64,000 nucleotides of DNA from NCBI GenBank assembly GCA_964586025.1, contig CAZPGF010000003.1:12591-76590 (forward strand), written 5' to 3'. This document shows, piece after piece, positions 38,142 through 45,950 of this stretch. The stretch is from JACKGW01 sp964586025. Its GTDB lineage: Bacteria > Planctomycetota > PLA2 > JAEUHO01. The position numbers and the translations under genes were made by a program. The notes under the pieces are model-generated. The model worked only from the letters and a program-made list of their open reading frames with translations, had not been told where the DNA came from and ran no database searches. Numbering within the stretch: position 1 is the first letter of the stretch; each line of letters starts with the position of its first letter.

Positions 38142-39295
38142 CGGTGCGGACCCGCCGTCACGGTGCCGGACGGGGCCACGAACGGCTCGGGCGTCTCGCC
38201 GCGGAGCGCCGCGACGATCCGCTCGCTCGCGCGACCGTCGCCGAACAGGAGGCGCGGCACGCGGAACGACGCGGCGCTCGCCGGGTCGGCGAGCCAGCGA
38301 TCGGCGAGCGAGAGGATTCGCGCCGGGTCCGTGCCGACGAGCACGCCGGCGCCTCCCGCGACGACCTCGGGGCGCTCGGTCACCTCACGGAGGATCAGGA
38401 CGGGCGTTCCGAGTGCGGGAGCCTCCTCCTGGATGCCGCCGCTGTCGGTGAACGCGAACTCGGCGCGATCGAGCAGCCAGACGAGGTCCGGGTACGGCAA
38501 CGGCTCCACGAGATCGATGTTCGCGGCCCGCAGGGTCGCGTGCGCCGGTCCGTGGACGGCCGGGTTCGGATGCACCGGATAGACGAAGCGGACGTCGGGA
38601 TGGCGGGCGGCGAGTTCGGAGAGGGCCGCGAGGATGCCGCGAAACGGCGCGCCGAACGACTCGCGACGATGCAGCGTGACGAGCACGAGGCGCGGGGCCT
38701 CACCGAAGCGCTCGCGAACGTCGAGGTCCAGCCGGTCGAGGCGCGCGCGCATCGCGAACAGCGCATCGATCGCGGTGTTTCCGACGACCCAACGACGCTC
38801 CGCCGGGATGCCCTCGGCGGCGAGCGCCTCGTCCGCCGAGCGGGTCGGGGGATAGAGGTACGACGCGAGGCGATCGATGACGACCCGGTTCATCTCCTCG
38901 GGGAACGGGCTGTCCATCCGACCCGAACGCAAACCCGCCTCGACGTGGGCGATGGGCAAGCGCTCGTGGAACGCGGCCAGCGCCGCACCGAGCGCCGAGG
39001 TCGTGTCGCCCTGGACCACCACGAGGTCGGCACCGGTCTCGCGGAACAGCGCGGGCGACCGTTCGAGAAGGCGCGCCGCGACGTCGTTCGGCGTCTGCCC
39101 GGGCCGCATCAGGTCGAGATCGAGGTCGGGCTCGAGGCCGAACGCGGCGAGCACCTGGTCGAGCAGTCCCCGGTGCTGGCCGGTGACCGCGACCACCGTG
39201 CGGAGCCCGCTGGCGACGCTGCGGAGGGCGCTCGCCAGCGGCGCCATCTTGATGGCCTCCGGGCGCGTTCCGAACACGAGGAGAGCGGTGTTCAT
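38138..39295 (-). CDS. wecB: UDP-N-acetylglucosamine 2-epimerase (non-hydrolysing)
   Basis: Interconverts UDP-GlcNAc and UDP-ManNAc for surface polysaccharide. The 385-residue GT-B-like protein shows GTRPEAIKMAPLASAL, TGQHRGLLDQVLAAFG, VVVQGDTTSALGAALAAF, AHVEAGLRSG, PFPEEMNRVVIDRLA, LVTLHRRESFG, VYPVHPNP and TDSGGIQEEAPALGTPVLILR. TACGTT lies 9 nt before the ATG on the minus strand. It is divergent from the small-multidrug-export-like gene and coupled to the GT2 gene. UDP-ManNAc can also lead to ManNAcA, but no dehydrogenase gene is adjacent. Confidence 0.93.
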   Translation of the reverse strand: MNTALLVFGTRPEAIKMAPLASALRSVASGLRTVVAVTGQHRGLLDQVLAAFGLEPDLDLDLMRPGQTPNDVAARLLERSPALFRETGADLVVVQGDTTSALGAALAAFHERLPIAHVEAGLRSGRMDSPFPEEMNRVVIDRLASYLYPPTRSADEALAAEGIPAERRWVVGNTAIDALFAMRARLDRLDLDVRERFGEAPRLVLVTLHRRESFGAPFRGILAALSELAARHPDVRFVYPVHPNPAVHGPAHATLRAANIDLVEPLPYPDLVWLLDRAEFAFTDSGGIQEEAPALGTPVLILREVTERPEVVAGGAGVLVGTDPARILSLADRWLADPASAASFRVPRLLFGDGRASERIVAALRGETPEPFVAPSGTVTAGPHR

Positions 39296-39304
39296 GGGCG
39301 GGAC

Positions 39305-39310
39305 AACGTA
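39305..39310 (-). promoter_or_regulatory. Putative -10 box for wecB
   Basis: TACGTT on the minus strand, 9 nt before the wecB ATG. TAGGAT at 39329-39334 on the plus strand is a matching candidate for the divergent gene. Confidence 0.4.
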
Positions 39311-39371
39311 CCCGGCGCATCCTGCGCGTAGGATTCCGCGCTCCGCCGACCGGACCGCTGCCCCGCCCGCG

Positions 39372-40199
39372 ATGTCGAACACCCCGACTCTCCCGACCGA
39401 GCCCGCCCCGACGGGCGCACCGCGCCTCGGGTTCTGGGCGCGGACGACCGACCGCGTCCACCGTTTCCTGCTGCGGGTCCTGTACCTGCTCGCCCCGATC
39501 GCGGCGACCGGCCTGGTGCTGTTGATCGTGTGGTGGCAGCGGGACTGGGACACCGTCCGACAGGTCACCTACGCGGGCGCCGCGAGCCTGTTCGGGTTGG
39601 GAACGAGCGTCGTCTTCGGCAAGGCGGTGCTCCACGACGCGAAGTGGCTGACCCTCAGCACGTGGGAACTCGCGTTCGTCGTGATGTGGGTGAACGCCGC
39701 CAGCTCGTACTTCTACACATGGAACTTCGATCTGCTCGAACGCCTGCCGAAGATCGGAAGGGCCCTGCACGCCGCGCGCGAGGACGCGCGCCTCGCGCTC
39801 GATCATCGGCGCTGGATCCGTCGCCTGAGCACGATCGGCGTCGGCGCGTTCGTCATCAGTCCGCTGCCCGGATCGGGTTCGCTGGCCGGGTCCATCATGG
39901 GACAGATGATCGGACTCTCGCGCCGCGCGACCGCGCTGACGGTCACGTGCGCCGGAGCGATCGTCTGCGTGTCCTACGCGGTGCTCGCTCGGCGGGTCGA
40001 GGGATTGCTGAAGGCGGTGCCGTGGTGGGTCAATGCTGGCGGCGTGCTGATCCTGCTGATCTCGATCTGGTTCGTGATGCGCTGGATGCGCCGCACCGCC
40101 GCGCGGGTCGCCGAACAGGCGCGGCGCGAGCAGGCCGCCGCGGCGAGCGATCCCACGTCGCCGGCGCCCGATCCGAGCGTGCCGTCGTCCGTCACCTGA
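39372..40199 (+). CDS. Small multidrug export-like membrane protein (PF06695 type)
   Basis: A 275-residue membrane protein. A hydrophobic pair lies at about 38-60, then an interior helix (LAFVVMWVNAASSYFYTW), then a re-entrant-looking segment VISPLPGSGSLAGSIMGQMIGL that matches the P-L-P-G-x-G pattern of the COG2426/PF06695 group, then two more helices. The family name reflects weak similarity; transport has not been shown for most members. The C-terminal 35 residues are Ala/Pro/Ser-rich. It is divergent from wecB and its stop overlaps the convergent ispG by 8 bp. Confidence 0.7.
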   Translation: MSNTPTLPTEPAPTGAPRLGFWARTTDRVHRFLLRVLYLLAPIAATGLVLLIVWWQRDWDTVRQVTYAGAASLFGLGTSVVFGKAVLHDAKWLTLSTWELAFVVMWVNAASSYFYTWNFDLLERLPKIGRALHAAREDARLALDHRRWIRRLSTIGVGAFVISPLPGSGSLAGSIMGQMIGLSRRATALTVTCAGAIVCVSYAVLARRVEGLLKAVPWWVNAGGVLILLISIWFVMRWMRRTAARVAEQARREQAAAASDPTSPAPDPSVPSSVT

Positions 40200-41298
40200 C
40201 GGTCGCCGCGTCGGCCTGTTGCTCGGCGATCCAGGCGTCGATCTCGCGGCGGAGTTCGACGACGAGGTCGGCCTCGTCCACCTTGCGGATCATCCGACTG
40301 CCGCGGTAGATGAAGCCGAAGCCGCGTCCGGCGCTGATCGAGACGTCCGCCTCGGCGGCCTCGCCCGGTCCGTTCACGATGCAGCCCATCACCGCGACGC
40401 GGCAGGGATAGGTCAGGCCCTTCGTGGCCTCCTCGACCAGTTTGGTCAATCCGATCAGGTCCACCTCGGCGCGGCCGCAGGACGGGCACGCGTACACGTC
40501 GAACGTCGGTTGGCGAAGACCCAACTGCTGGAGCAGCATGTGGCCGACCTTCACCTCGTCGCGGTTGTCGCCCGTGATTGAGATGCGGATCGTGTCGCCG
40601 ATCCCCTCCGTCAACAGGATCCCGAGCGCCGCGCTGCTCTTGATCGTCGCGGGGAGCAGGCTCCCGGCGTGGGTCACGCCGAGGTGCAGGGGATAGTCGC
40701 AGACGGCCGCGAGCCGGCGATTCGCCTCGACGGTCAGTTCGATCGTGTGCGCCTTGATCGAGATCACGGTGTCGTGGAAGTCGAGCGACTCGAGGATTTC
40801 GACATGATGCAGGGCCTCGCGCACGCACAGATCGACGATGTCCTCGTCGTCGTCGACGACGGAGAGCCCCTTGCGCTCACGGATCGATCCGCTGTTGACG
40901 CCGATGCGCATCGCGACGCCCCGATCGCGCGCCGCGCGGACGACCCTCTCGACCTCGTCGCGGCGTCCGATGTTGCCGGGATTGATCCGCACCTTGTCGA
41001 CGCCCTGTGCGATCGCCTCCAGGGCGAGCGGCGCCGAGAAGTGGATGTCGGCGACCACGGGGATCGTCACGCGACGCTTGATCTCCCCGAGCGCCTGGGC
41101 CTGCTTCATCGACGGCACGCTTAGGCGGACGAGTTCGCACCCGGTCGCTTCGAGGCCGATGATCTCGTCGAAGGTCTTGTGGACATCGGCGGTGTCGCCC
41201 TTCGTCATCGTCTGGACGCGAATCGGGTGGGCCGACCCGAGTTCGAGGTGACCCACGCGAACCGAGCGCGTGGTGCGGCGAGGTCGGAGGAAGCTCAT
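40192..41298 (-). CDS. ispG: (E)-4-hydroxy-3-methylbut-2-enyl-diphosphate synthase
   Basis: Iron-sulfur enzyme that opens MEcPP to HMBPP, the penultimate MEP step. The 368-residue product has the N-terminal barrel (PIRVQTMTKGDTADVHKT, VVADIHF, DKVRINPGNIG, RIGVNSGSI) and the [4Fe-4S] domain with CPSCGR and VMGCIVNGPGEA. The ATG at 41298 is preferred to ATG 41307 or GTG 41328 because TACGAT ends 7 nt upstream of it on the same strand. That box in fact overlaps the 41307 ATG. With ispD and ispF the window holds three MEP genes. Confidence 0.94.
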   Translation of the reverse strand: MSFLRPRRTTRSVRVGHLELGSAHPIRVQTMTKGDTADVHKTFDEIIGLEATGCELVRLSVPSMKQAQALGEIKRRVTIPVVADIHFSAPLALEAIAQGVDKVRINPGNIGRRDEVERVVRAARDRGVAMRIGVNSGSIRERKGLSVVDDDEDIVDLCVREALHHVEILESLDFHDTVISIKAHTIELTVEANRRLAAVCDYPLHLGVTHAGSLLPATIKSSAALGILLTEGIGDTIRISITGDNRDEVKVGHMLLQQLGLRQPTFDVYACPSCGRAEVDLIGLTKLVEEATKGLTYPCRVAVMGCIVNGPGEAAEADVSISAGRGFGFIYRGSRMIRKVDEADLVVELRREIDAWIAEQQADAATVR

Positions 41299-41305
41299 CG
41301 GCGGC

Positions 41306-41311
41306 ATCGTA
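41306..41311 (-). promoter_or_regulatory. Putative -10 box, leaderless ispG
   Basis: TACGAT on the minus strand, 7 nt before the ATG at 41298. Confidence 0.5.
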
Positions 41312-41350
41312 ATCGTTCCGCGAGTCACTGACCCAACGGAGGAGCGCCTT

Positions 41351-41475
41351 CGGGGATCGGGGCGATCGGCGCGCCGTGCGGGGCCCGTGCGGACGACCGC
41401 CGATTGCCCGCCACGGCGAGTTCCCGCTCCCCGGCCGCGAACCCGGTCCGGCGGTGAACTCGAACGATCGGCATC
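41351..41475 (+). repeat. Dispersed repeat copy D (diverged)
   Basis: About 75% identical by eye to repeat copy B in the same orientation; the best block is TTCCCGCTCCCCGGCCGCG followed by AACCCGGTCCGGCGGTGAA. It fills much of the 317-base gene-free gap 41299-41615, which otherwise holds the ispG -10 box and the tetR promoter. Confidence 0.65.
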
Positions 41476-41535
41476 TCGTCGGCGCTCGGGATGGTCGTCG
41501 GAGGCGCGGGCGAGGACTCGCCGCGGAGCCCCACC

Positions 41536-41563
41536 TTGACCCGTCGTGCGTGCGGCCTACCGT
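41536..41563 (+). promoter_or_regulatory. Sigma-70-like promoter for tetR
   Basis: TTGACC and TACCGT are separated by 16 nt, the best two-box promoter in the window. It ends 52 nt before the tetR ATG, leaving room for a normal leader and GGAGG. Confidence 0.55.
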
Positions 41564-41615
41564 CGGGGCGCGGGGGACCGCGTCGTCGATCGCGACCCTT
41601 CCCGACGGAGGCGTC

Positions 41616-42269
41616 ATGGCGCAAAGGGGTTCGACGAGGGAGCGCATCCTCGACGCGGCGGAGGGCCTGCTCGCGCGCCGAGGACTCGGTGCGACGAGCA
41701 TCCGCCTGATCACCGCGACGGCGGGGGTCAACCTCGCCGCGGTGAACTACCACTTCGGCACGAAGGAGGCCCTCGTCGAGGCCGTGTTCCAGCGGCGATT
41801 GACCCCGCTCAACGCGGAGCGTCTGCGCCGGCTCGCTGCGCTGCCGGAGGACCCGCCCCGCGTCCGGCCGATCCTCGATGCCTTCCTGGGGCCGGCGCTC
41901 GAGATGCTCGCGAGCGGCGACGAGCGCGATCGGCAGTTCATCCGACTGCTCGGTCGCAGCCACGCCGACACGGACGGCGGCACCGACCGTTTCATGGACC
42001 GCCTCTACGAGCCGGTGCTGCGTCGTTTCAAGGCGGCGCTCGCGCGCGCCTTGCCGGAACTCTCCCCGGCGGAGTTGACGTGGCGTCTGCACTTCGTCGT
42101 CGGTGTGGTGAGTTACGCGATCGCCGGGCGGGACGCCATCGGCATCATCGGCCCGGCCGAGGCGAGCGATCCCGCGGCGCTGACGCGGCGCCTCGTTCCG
42201 TTCCTCGCCGGCGCGCTGCGCTCGCCCCTCCCGGAAGCGCCTCCCGACGGACACGAGCGCGTCGCGTAG
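41616..42269 (+). CDS. TetR-family transcriptional regulator
   Basis: A 217-residue repressor-type protein with the N-terminal helix-turn-helix (TRERILDAAEGLLARRGLG, then TSIRLITATAGVNLAAVNYHFGTKEALVEAVF) and a C-terminal domain of the CecR/DUF1956-like or TetR_C group (FMDRLYEPVLRRFKAALARALPE). GGAGG lies 5 nt upstream of the ATG and a TTGACC/TACCGT promoter precedes it. It is divergent from ispG but separated by a repeat, so its target is not clear; autoregulation is usual in the family. Ligand unknown. Confidence 0.88.
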   Translation: MAQRGSTRERILDAAEGLLARRGLGATSIRLITATAGVNLAAVNYHFGTKEALVEAVFQRRLTPLNAERLRRLAALPEDPPRVRPILDAFLGPALEMLASGDERDRQFIRLLGRSHADTDGGTDRFMDRLYEPVLRRFKAALARALPELSPAELTWRLHFVVGVVSYAIAGRDAIGIIGPAEASDPAALTRRLVPFLAGALRSPLPEAPPDGHERVA

Positions 42270-42345
42270 ACGAGCCGAAGGGCGCCGAGCCGCAGCCCAC
42301 CGCCGGGCGTCGAGGGGATGGATGGGGGACGCGGCGCAGCCGGCG

Positions 42346-45300
42346 TCACCGGCAACTCGCGACCCACGCCGCTAGCGCCGCGCCCAGGCGGACGATGCCG
42401 GCGGCCTCGACGTCCTCGGGGCGGTCGTCGGGGCGGTTCATGATCGCGTAGTCGCTCGCCCAGAGCGAGACGGCGGGGACTCCGGCCTCGTGGAACGGCC
42501 AGTGGTCGGAGCCGTGAGCGAACGCGAAGCGGTCGATGTCGCGACCGATCTCGATGCCCGCGGCCTTCAGCGCGGCGGCGACGCCGGATGCGAGTTCGGT
42601 GTGGATCGAGGCGCCGATCACGTGGGTCGGCTTCGACGAGCCCCGTCCGACGCTGTCGACGTTGACGACGGCCCGCACGTCGAAACGGTCGCGCAGCGCA
42701 TCGACGAGACGGCGGCTTCCGAGCAGTCCCCACTCCTCGGCGTCGGGGAATGCGAACAGGATGTCCACGGCGGGGGGCGGCGACTCGGCCACGCGCCTCG
42801 CGACATCGAGCAGGCACGCGACGCCGCTCGCGTTGTCGTCGGCGCCGGGATGGATCGGTCCGCTCTCGTTCGCGCCGGGCACGGCGTCGAGATGGGCCAT
42901 CAGGAGCAGCGCCGGGCGACGCGCCTCGGCCGGCGCGGCGCTCGACGCGAGGCGGAACACGAGGTTCCGTCCGGGCCGCATCGTGCGCTGGACCTCGAAC
43001 TCGATGACGACCTCCTCGATCCACGCGAACGGGTCGTCGGCCTGGTCGGGACTGGCCGGCATCGCGTCGCGACGCGCGAGCAGGATCGGGATCGAGAGGG
43101 CCTCCGCCGACCCGAGGTTCGCGCGCGCGCGGCGTCCGGAAAGCCACGTTTCGAGCGGGCCGGTGTCGATGCGGCGGCCGTCGCGACCGACCTTGTTGCG
43201 ATCCGCCACCGCGGCCGGCGTCAGCGCGTCGTTGCGATCGACGAGCGGAGCGAGTTCCGCGTACGCGGCGTCTTCCACCACGTAGACGATCGCGCGGGCG
43301 CCGCGCGTCGCGCGCTCGCGCGCGTCGTGCCAGAGGGCGGCGGCGTCCCCCTCGGTCCAGCGCACGATCGAAACCTCGTCTTGGCCGCCGCCGACGGCCT
43401 GCCACGACCCGTCCTTCGACGACGCGCTGAAGAAGACCGGCCGGATCGCATCGCTTTCGACCTCGCCCTGGCGGTGTCCGCCGGTGTAGCGGAAAGTCAC
43501 CGGCGTCGAGGTCCACGACGCGAGGACGTCGAACGACGCCATCGCGTCGGACGCGCTGGGGGGATCGAGGGGCGGGATCGGCATGCGCGCTGCGACCCAC
43601 GCTTCGATCGCGGTACGCTCCGGCGCGCCCGGCCCGCGCTCGGTCGCCGCCAGTCGACGCACGACCTCGGCCGCGTCGTCCTCGGCGCGGCGCTCCGGCG
43701 CGCGCAGGTCGAACGTCAGGGATCTCGACGGCGGACGTTCCACGGCGCGGCGTTCGGGCACGCCGTTCTCGAAACGCACCCAGGTGTCCCAGCCGTAGAA
43801 GGGAACGTAGCCGGCGCGCCGTGCCGCGGCGGGAGATGCCGCGACGTACCACGTCCGGGGATGGCCGTTCCACGCGACCGTCGCGAGCAGCGACGACGCG
43901 GCGCCCGCGAGGCGGCGCCCCGCGATCGGCGCGACGACCTCACCCTCGTTCGCCATCCAGAGCACGATGGCGGGGCCATCGTGCTGCGCCAGGTCGAAGT
44001 CCGGTCCGACGACCGGCCAGCCGGTGGTCGACTCCAACTTCTTCACGAGCCCGGCGAAGGCGCTCTCGTCCCCGCGCACGACGATCGCGCCCTCGCCCGG
44101 CGCGCGCAACGTCGTCTGCAGGCAGAGCGGCAACTCGTCCCGGGGGATCGCCTTGGCGACGTGCCAGGCCGGATCGAGTTCGACGCGCGTCGGGGGACCC
44201 GGCACGCGAACGCGCGTGCTGCCCGAGTCGCCCGAGAGCACGACGACGCCTTCGCGGGTCCACGTCGAGGCACCCGTGCCGCCCGTCACGACGACCGGAA
44301 GCCGACCTCCGAACCGCCCCCCGGGGGTCTGCTCCTCGACGACGACCTCGACCTCGTGCTCGCCCTCGGGCGCGTCGGCGCCGAGCGGCGCGGCCGTCGC
44401 GAACGTGAGGCGGTAGCGCGGAAGCCCGGGGCGTTCGAGCCACGGCGAGATCGACGCGAACGGGTCGGTTCCGTCGTCGCCGCGCCACGCCTCCGCGAAG
44501 TCCTCCCACGCGACGATGTGCCCGACATGGGATTGGGTGAACGTCGCCAGGCGCGACCACCACGCCTCGTCCGAACCGCTCGCGCGGCGCAGCAGGTGGA
44601 AGACCATGCTGCCCTTGCCGTACCCCACGTCGTTGTCGGCGTCCTCGGTCTTCGTCAGGAAGGCGCGCAGCGGCACGTCGGCGTCGCCGTGGACGCGGAT
44701 CGCGAACCGCTCCAGCACGCCGCGTCGTGCGTCGATCGCCGCGGTGGACTCCGGACCGCCGCCGGCGAGTTCGACCGCGTAGTAGTTCGAGAGGTAGGTC
44801 GTGATCGCCTCGCACCAGTTGCCACGCGCGAAATCGACGAACAGCCCGTTCCCGTACCAGCCGTGGACGTACTCGTGGTCCAGGTAGCCGGGCGGGATCG
44901 AGCCCTCCCGCAATGCCTTGGCCGAGACGTACTCGATCACCCGATCGCCGAGCAGCGTGAACGACGGCATGCCGTAGCCGGACTGGAAGAAGTTCTCGAC
45001 GATGTCGAACTTCGGGTGCGGGTAGGCCCCGAGGAGCGGCGTGTACCGCCGCACGGTGTCCGCCGCGGCGTCGAGCCAGAGCGTCGAGAACTCTTGATGG
45101 CGAGGATAGAAGTACGTCGAGAGCGAGACGCCATCGACGACCCGCGTCGACACGACGTAGTCGCCCGCCGAGAGCGAGACGCTGTCCGTGGCGATCGCCG
45201 CGGGGAAGGTGGAGCGGAGCCACACGGTCTCCTCGGCCCCCTCTCCGACGACCGGTTCGAGCGCGTCGCCCGCCGGATCGAACCCCGCGACGCGGAGCGT

Positions 45301-45855
45301 TTCGCGGGCGGGTACGCCCCCCTGGCACGCGACGACCACGCCGTCCGGAGCGAACACCTCGACGTCGACGAGGGCGAGGGGCGAGGAGGCCGCCCACGGG
45401 ACCCAGCGCGATCCGCCGCTCAAGAACACGCCGTGGGGCTCGATCAGGCCCTTCGTCGAGTCGCCCGCGACCCATGCGAGGTCGTCCGCCGCGCGGACCT
45501 CGTCGTGGAGCCGTCCCCGGTACGCGATGCGCAGGCGGTGGTCGCCCGCGGGGACCGCGATCCGAAACGCTCCCTTCCCGTCGCGGGTCGGCGCCGCGAT
45601 CGCCTCTTCGTCCAAGGCGACGCCGACGATCGCGAGTTCGGCCGCGAGGTCGAACTCGAGGTCGCCCGCCTCGGGAGCGCGCACCGAGAGATCGGCCCGT
45701 GCGATCAGGCGCCCGCGCGGCGGGTCGAGCCGGACGACGAGTGCGATGCGCTCCACGCGCGGCGCCGCGCCGTCGGCGCGAACGTCGCGACTCGCGGCGA
45801 CGATCAGCAGGAACAGGAGCAGCACGAGCGGACGGACGGCGCGGAGTCGGTGCAT
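42346..45855 (-). CDS. Exported M1-like/M28 double metallopeptidase fusion
   Basis: A 1169-residue exported protein (signal peptide 8-27, ending VRADGA). The N-terminal half is M1 (gluzincin)-like: a beta domain, then HEYVHGWYGNG (zinc HExxH, about 325) and NWCEAITTYL (third ligand Glu). A central non-catalytic region follows; its segment YFSAS/VRWTEGDAAALW is not recognised. The C-terminal third is an M28 aminopeptidase with all five zinc ligands visible: AHLDAVPG (about 987), GADDNASG (1007), DAEEWGLLGS (1040), NVDSVGRG (1066) and GSDHWPF (1118). Thus two potential peptidase sites sit in one chain. TACCCT ends 6 nt before the ATG. The role is likely breakdown of external peptides. Confidence 0.88.
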   Translation of the reverse strand: MHRLRAVRPLVLLLFLLIVAASRDVRADGAAPRVERIALVVRLDPPRGRLIARADLSVRAPEAGDLEFDLAAELAIVGVALDEEAIAAPTRDGKGAFRIAVPAGDHRLRIAYRGRLHDEVRAADDLAWVAGDSTKGLIEPHGVFLSGGSRWVPWAASSPLALVDVEVFAPDGVVVACQGGVPARETLRVAGFDPAGDALEPVVGEGAEETVWLRSTFPAAIATDSVSLSAGDYVVSTRVVDGVSLSTYFYPRHQEFSTLWLDAAADTVRRYTPLLGAYPHPKFDIVENFFQSGYGMPSFTLLGDRVIEYVSAKALREGSIPPGYLDHEYVHGWYGNGLFVDFARGNWCEAITTYLSNYYAVELAGGGPESTAAIDARRGVLERFAIRVHGDADVPLRAFLTKTEDADNDVGYGKGSMVFHLLRRASGSDEAWWSRLATFTQSHVGHIVAWEDFAEAWRGDDGTDPFASISPWLERPGLPRYRLTFATAAPLGADAPEGEHEVEVVVEEQTPGGRFGGRLPVVVTGGTGASTWTREGVVVLSGDSGSTRVRVPGPPTRVELDPAWHVAKAIPRDELPLCLQTTLRAPGEGAIVVRGDESAFAGLVKKLESTTGWPVVGPDFDLAQHDGPAIVLWMANEGEVVAPIAGRRLAGAASSLLATVAWNGHPRTWYVAASPAAARRAGYVPFYGWDTWVRFENGVPERRAVERPPSRSLTFDLRAPERRAEDDAAEVVRRLAATERGPGAPERTAIEAWVAARMPIPPLDPPSASDAMASFDVLASWTSTPVTFRYTGGHRQGEVESDAIRPVFFSASSKDGSWQAVGGGQDEVSIVRWTEGDAAALWHDARERATRGARAIVYVVEDAAYAELAPLVDRNDALTPAAVADRNKVGRDGRRIDTGPLETWLSGRRARANLGSAEALSIPILLARRDAMPASPDQADDPFAWIEEVVIEFEVQRTMRPGRNLVFRLASSAAPAEARRPALLLMAHLDAVPGANESGPIHPGADDNASGVACLLDVARRVAESPPPAVDILFAFPDAEEWGLLGSRRLVDALRDRFDVRAVVNVDSVGRGSSKPTHVIGASIHTELASGVAAALKAAGIEIGRDIDRFAFAHGSDHWPFHEAGVPAVSLWASDYAIMNRPDDRPEDVEAAGIVRLGAALAAWVASCR

Positions 45856-45861
45856 CCCGCA

Positions 45862-45867
45862 AGGGTA
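45862..45867 (-). promoter_or_regulatory. Putative -10 box, leaderless peptidase gene
   Basis: TACCCT on the minus strand, 6 nt before the ATG at 45855. Confidence 0.5.
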
Positions 45868-45938
45868 CGACCGACGGATCCGAACCGCGCGGCCTGGCGC
45901 AGCCTCCGACCGCGCGTGGGCCGAGGCGCCCGCCCGCG

Positions 45939-45944
45939 TACCGT
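45939..45944 (+). promoter_or_regulatory. Putative -10 box, leaderless carbamoyltransferase
   Basis: TACCGT, then 6 nt, then the GTG at 45951. Confidence 0.5.
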
Positions 45945-45950
45945 GAGCGC

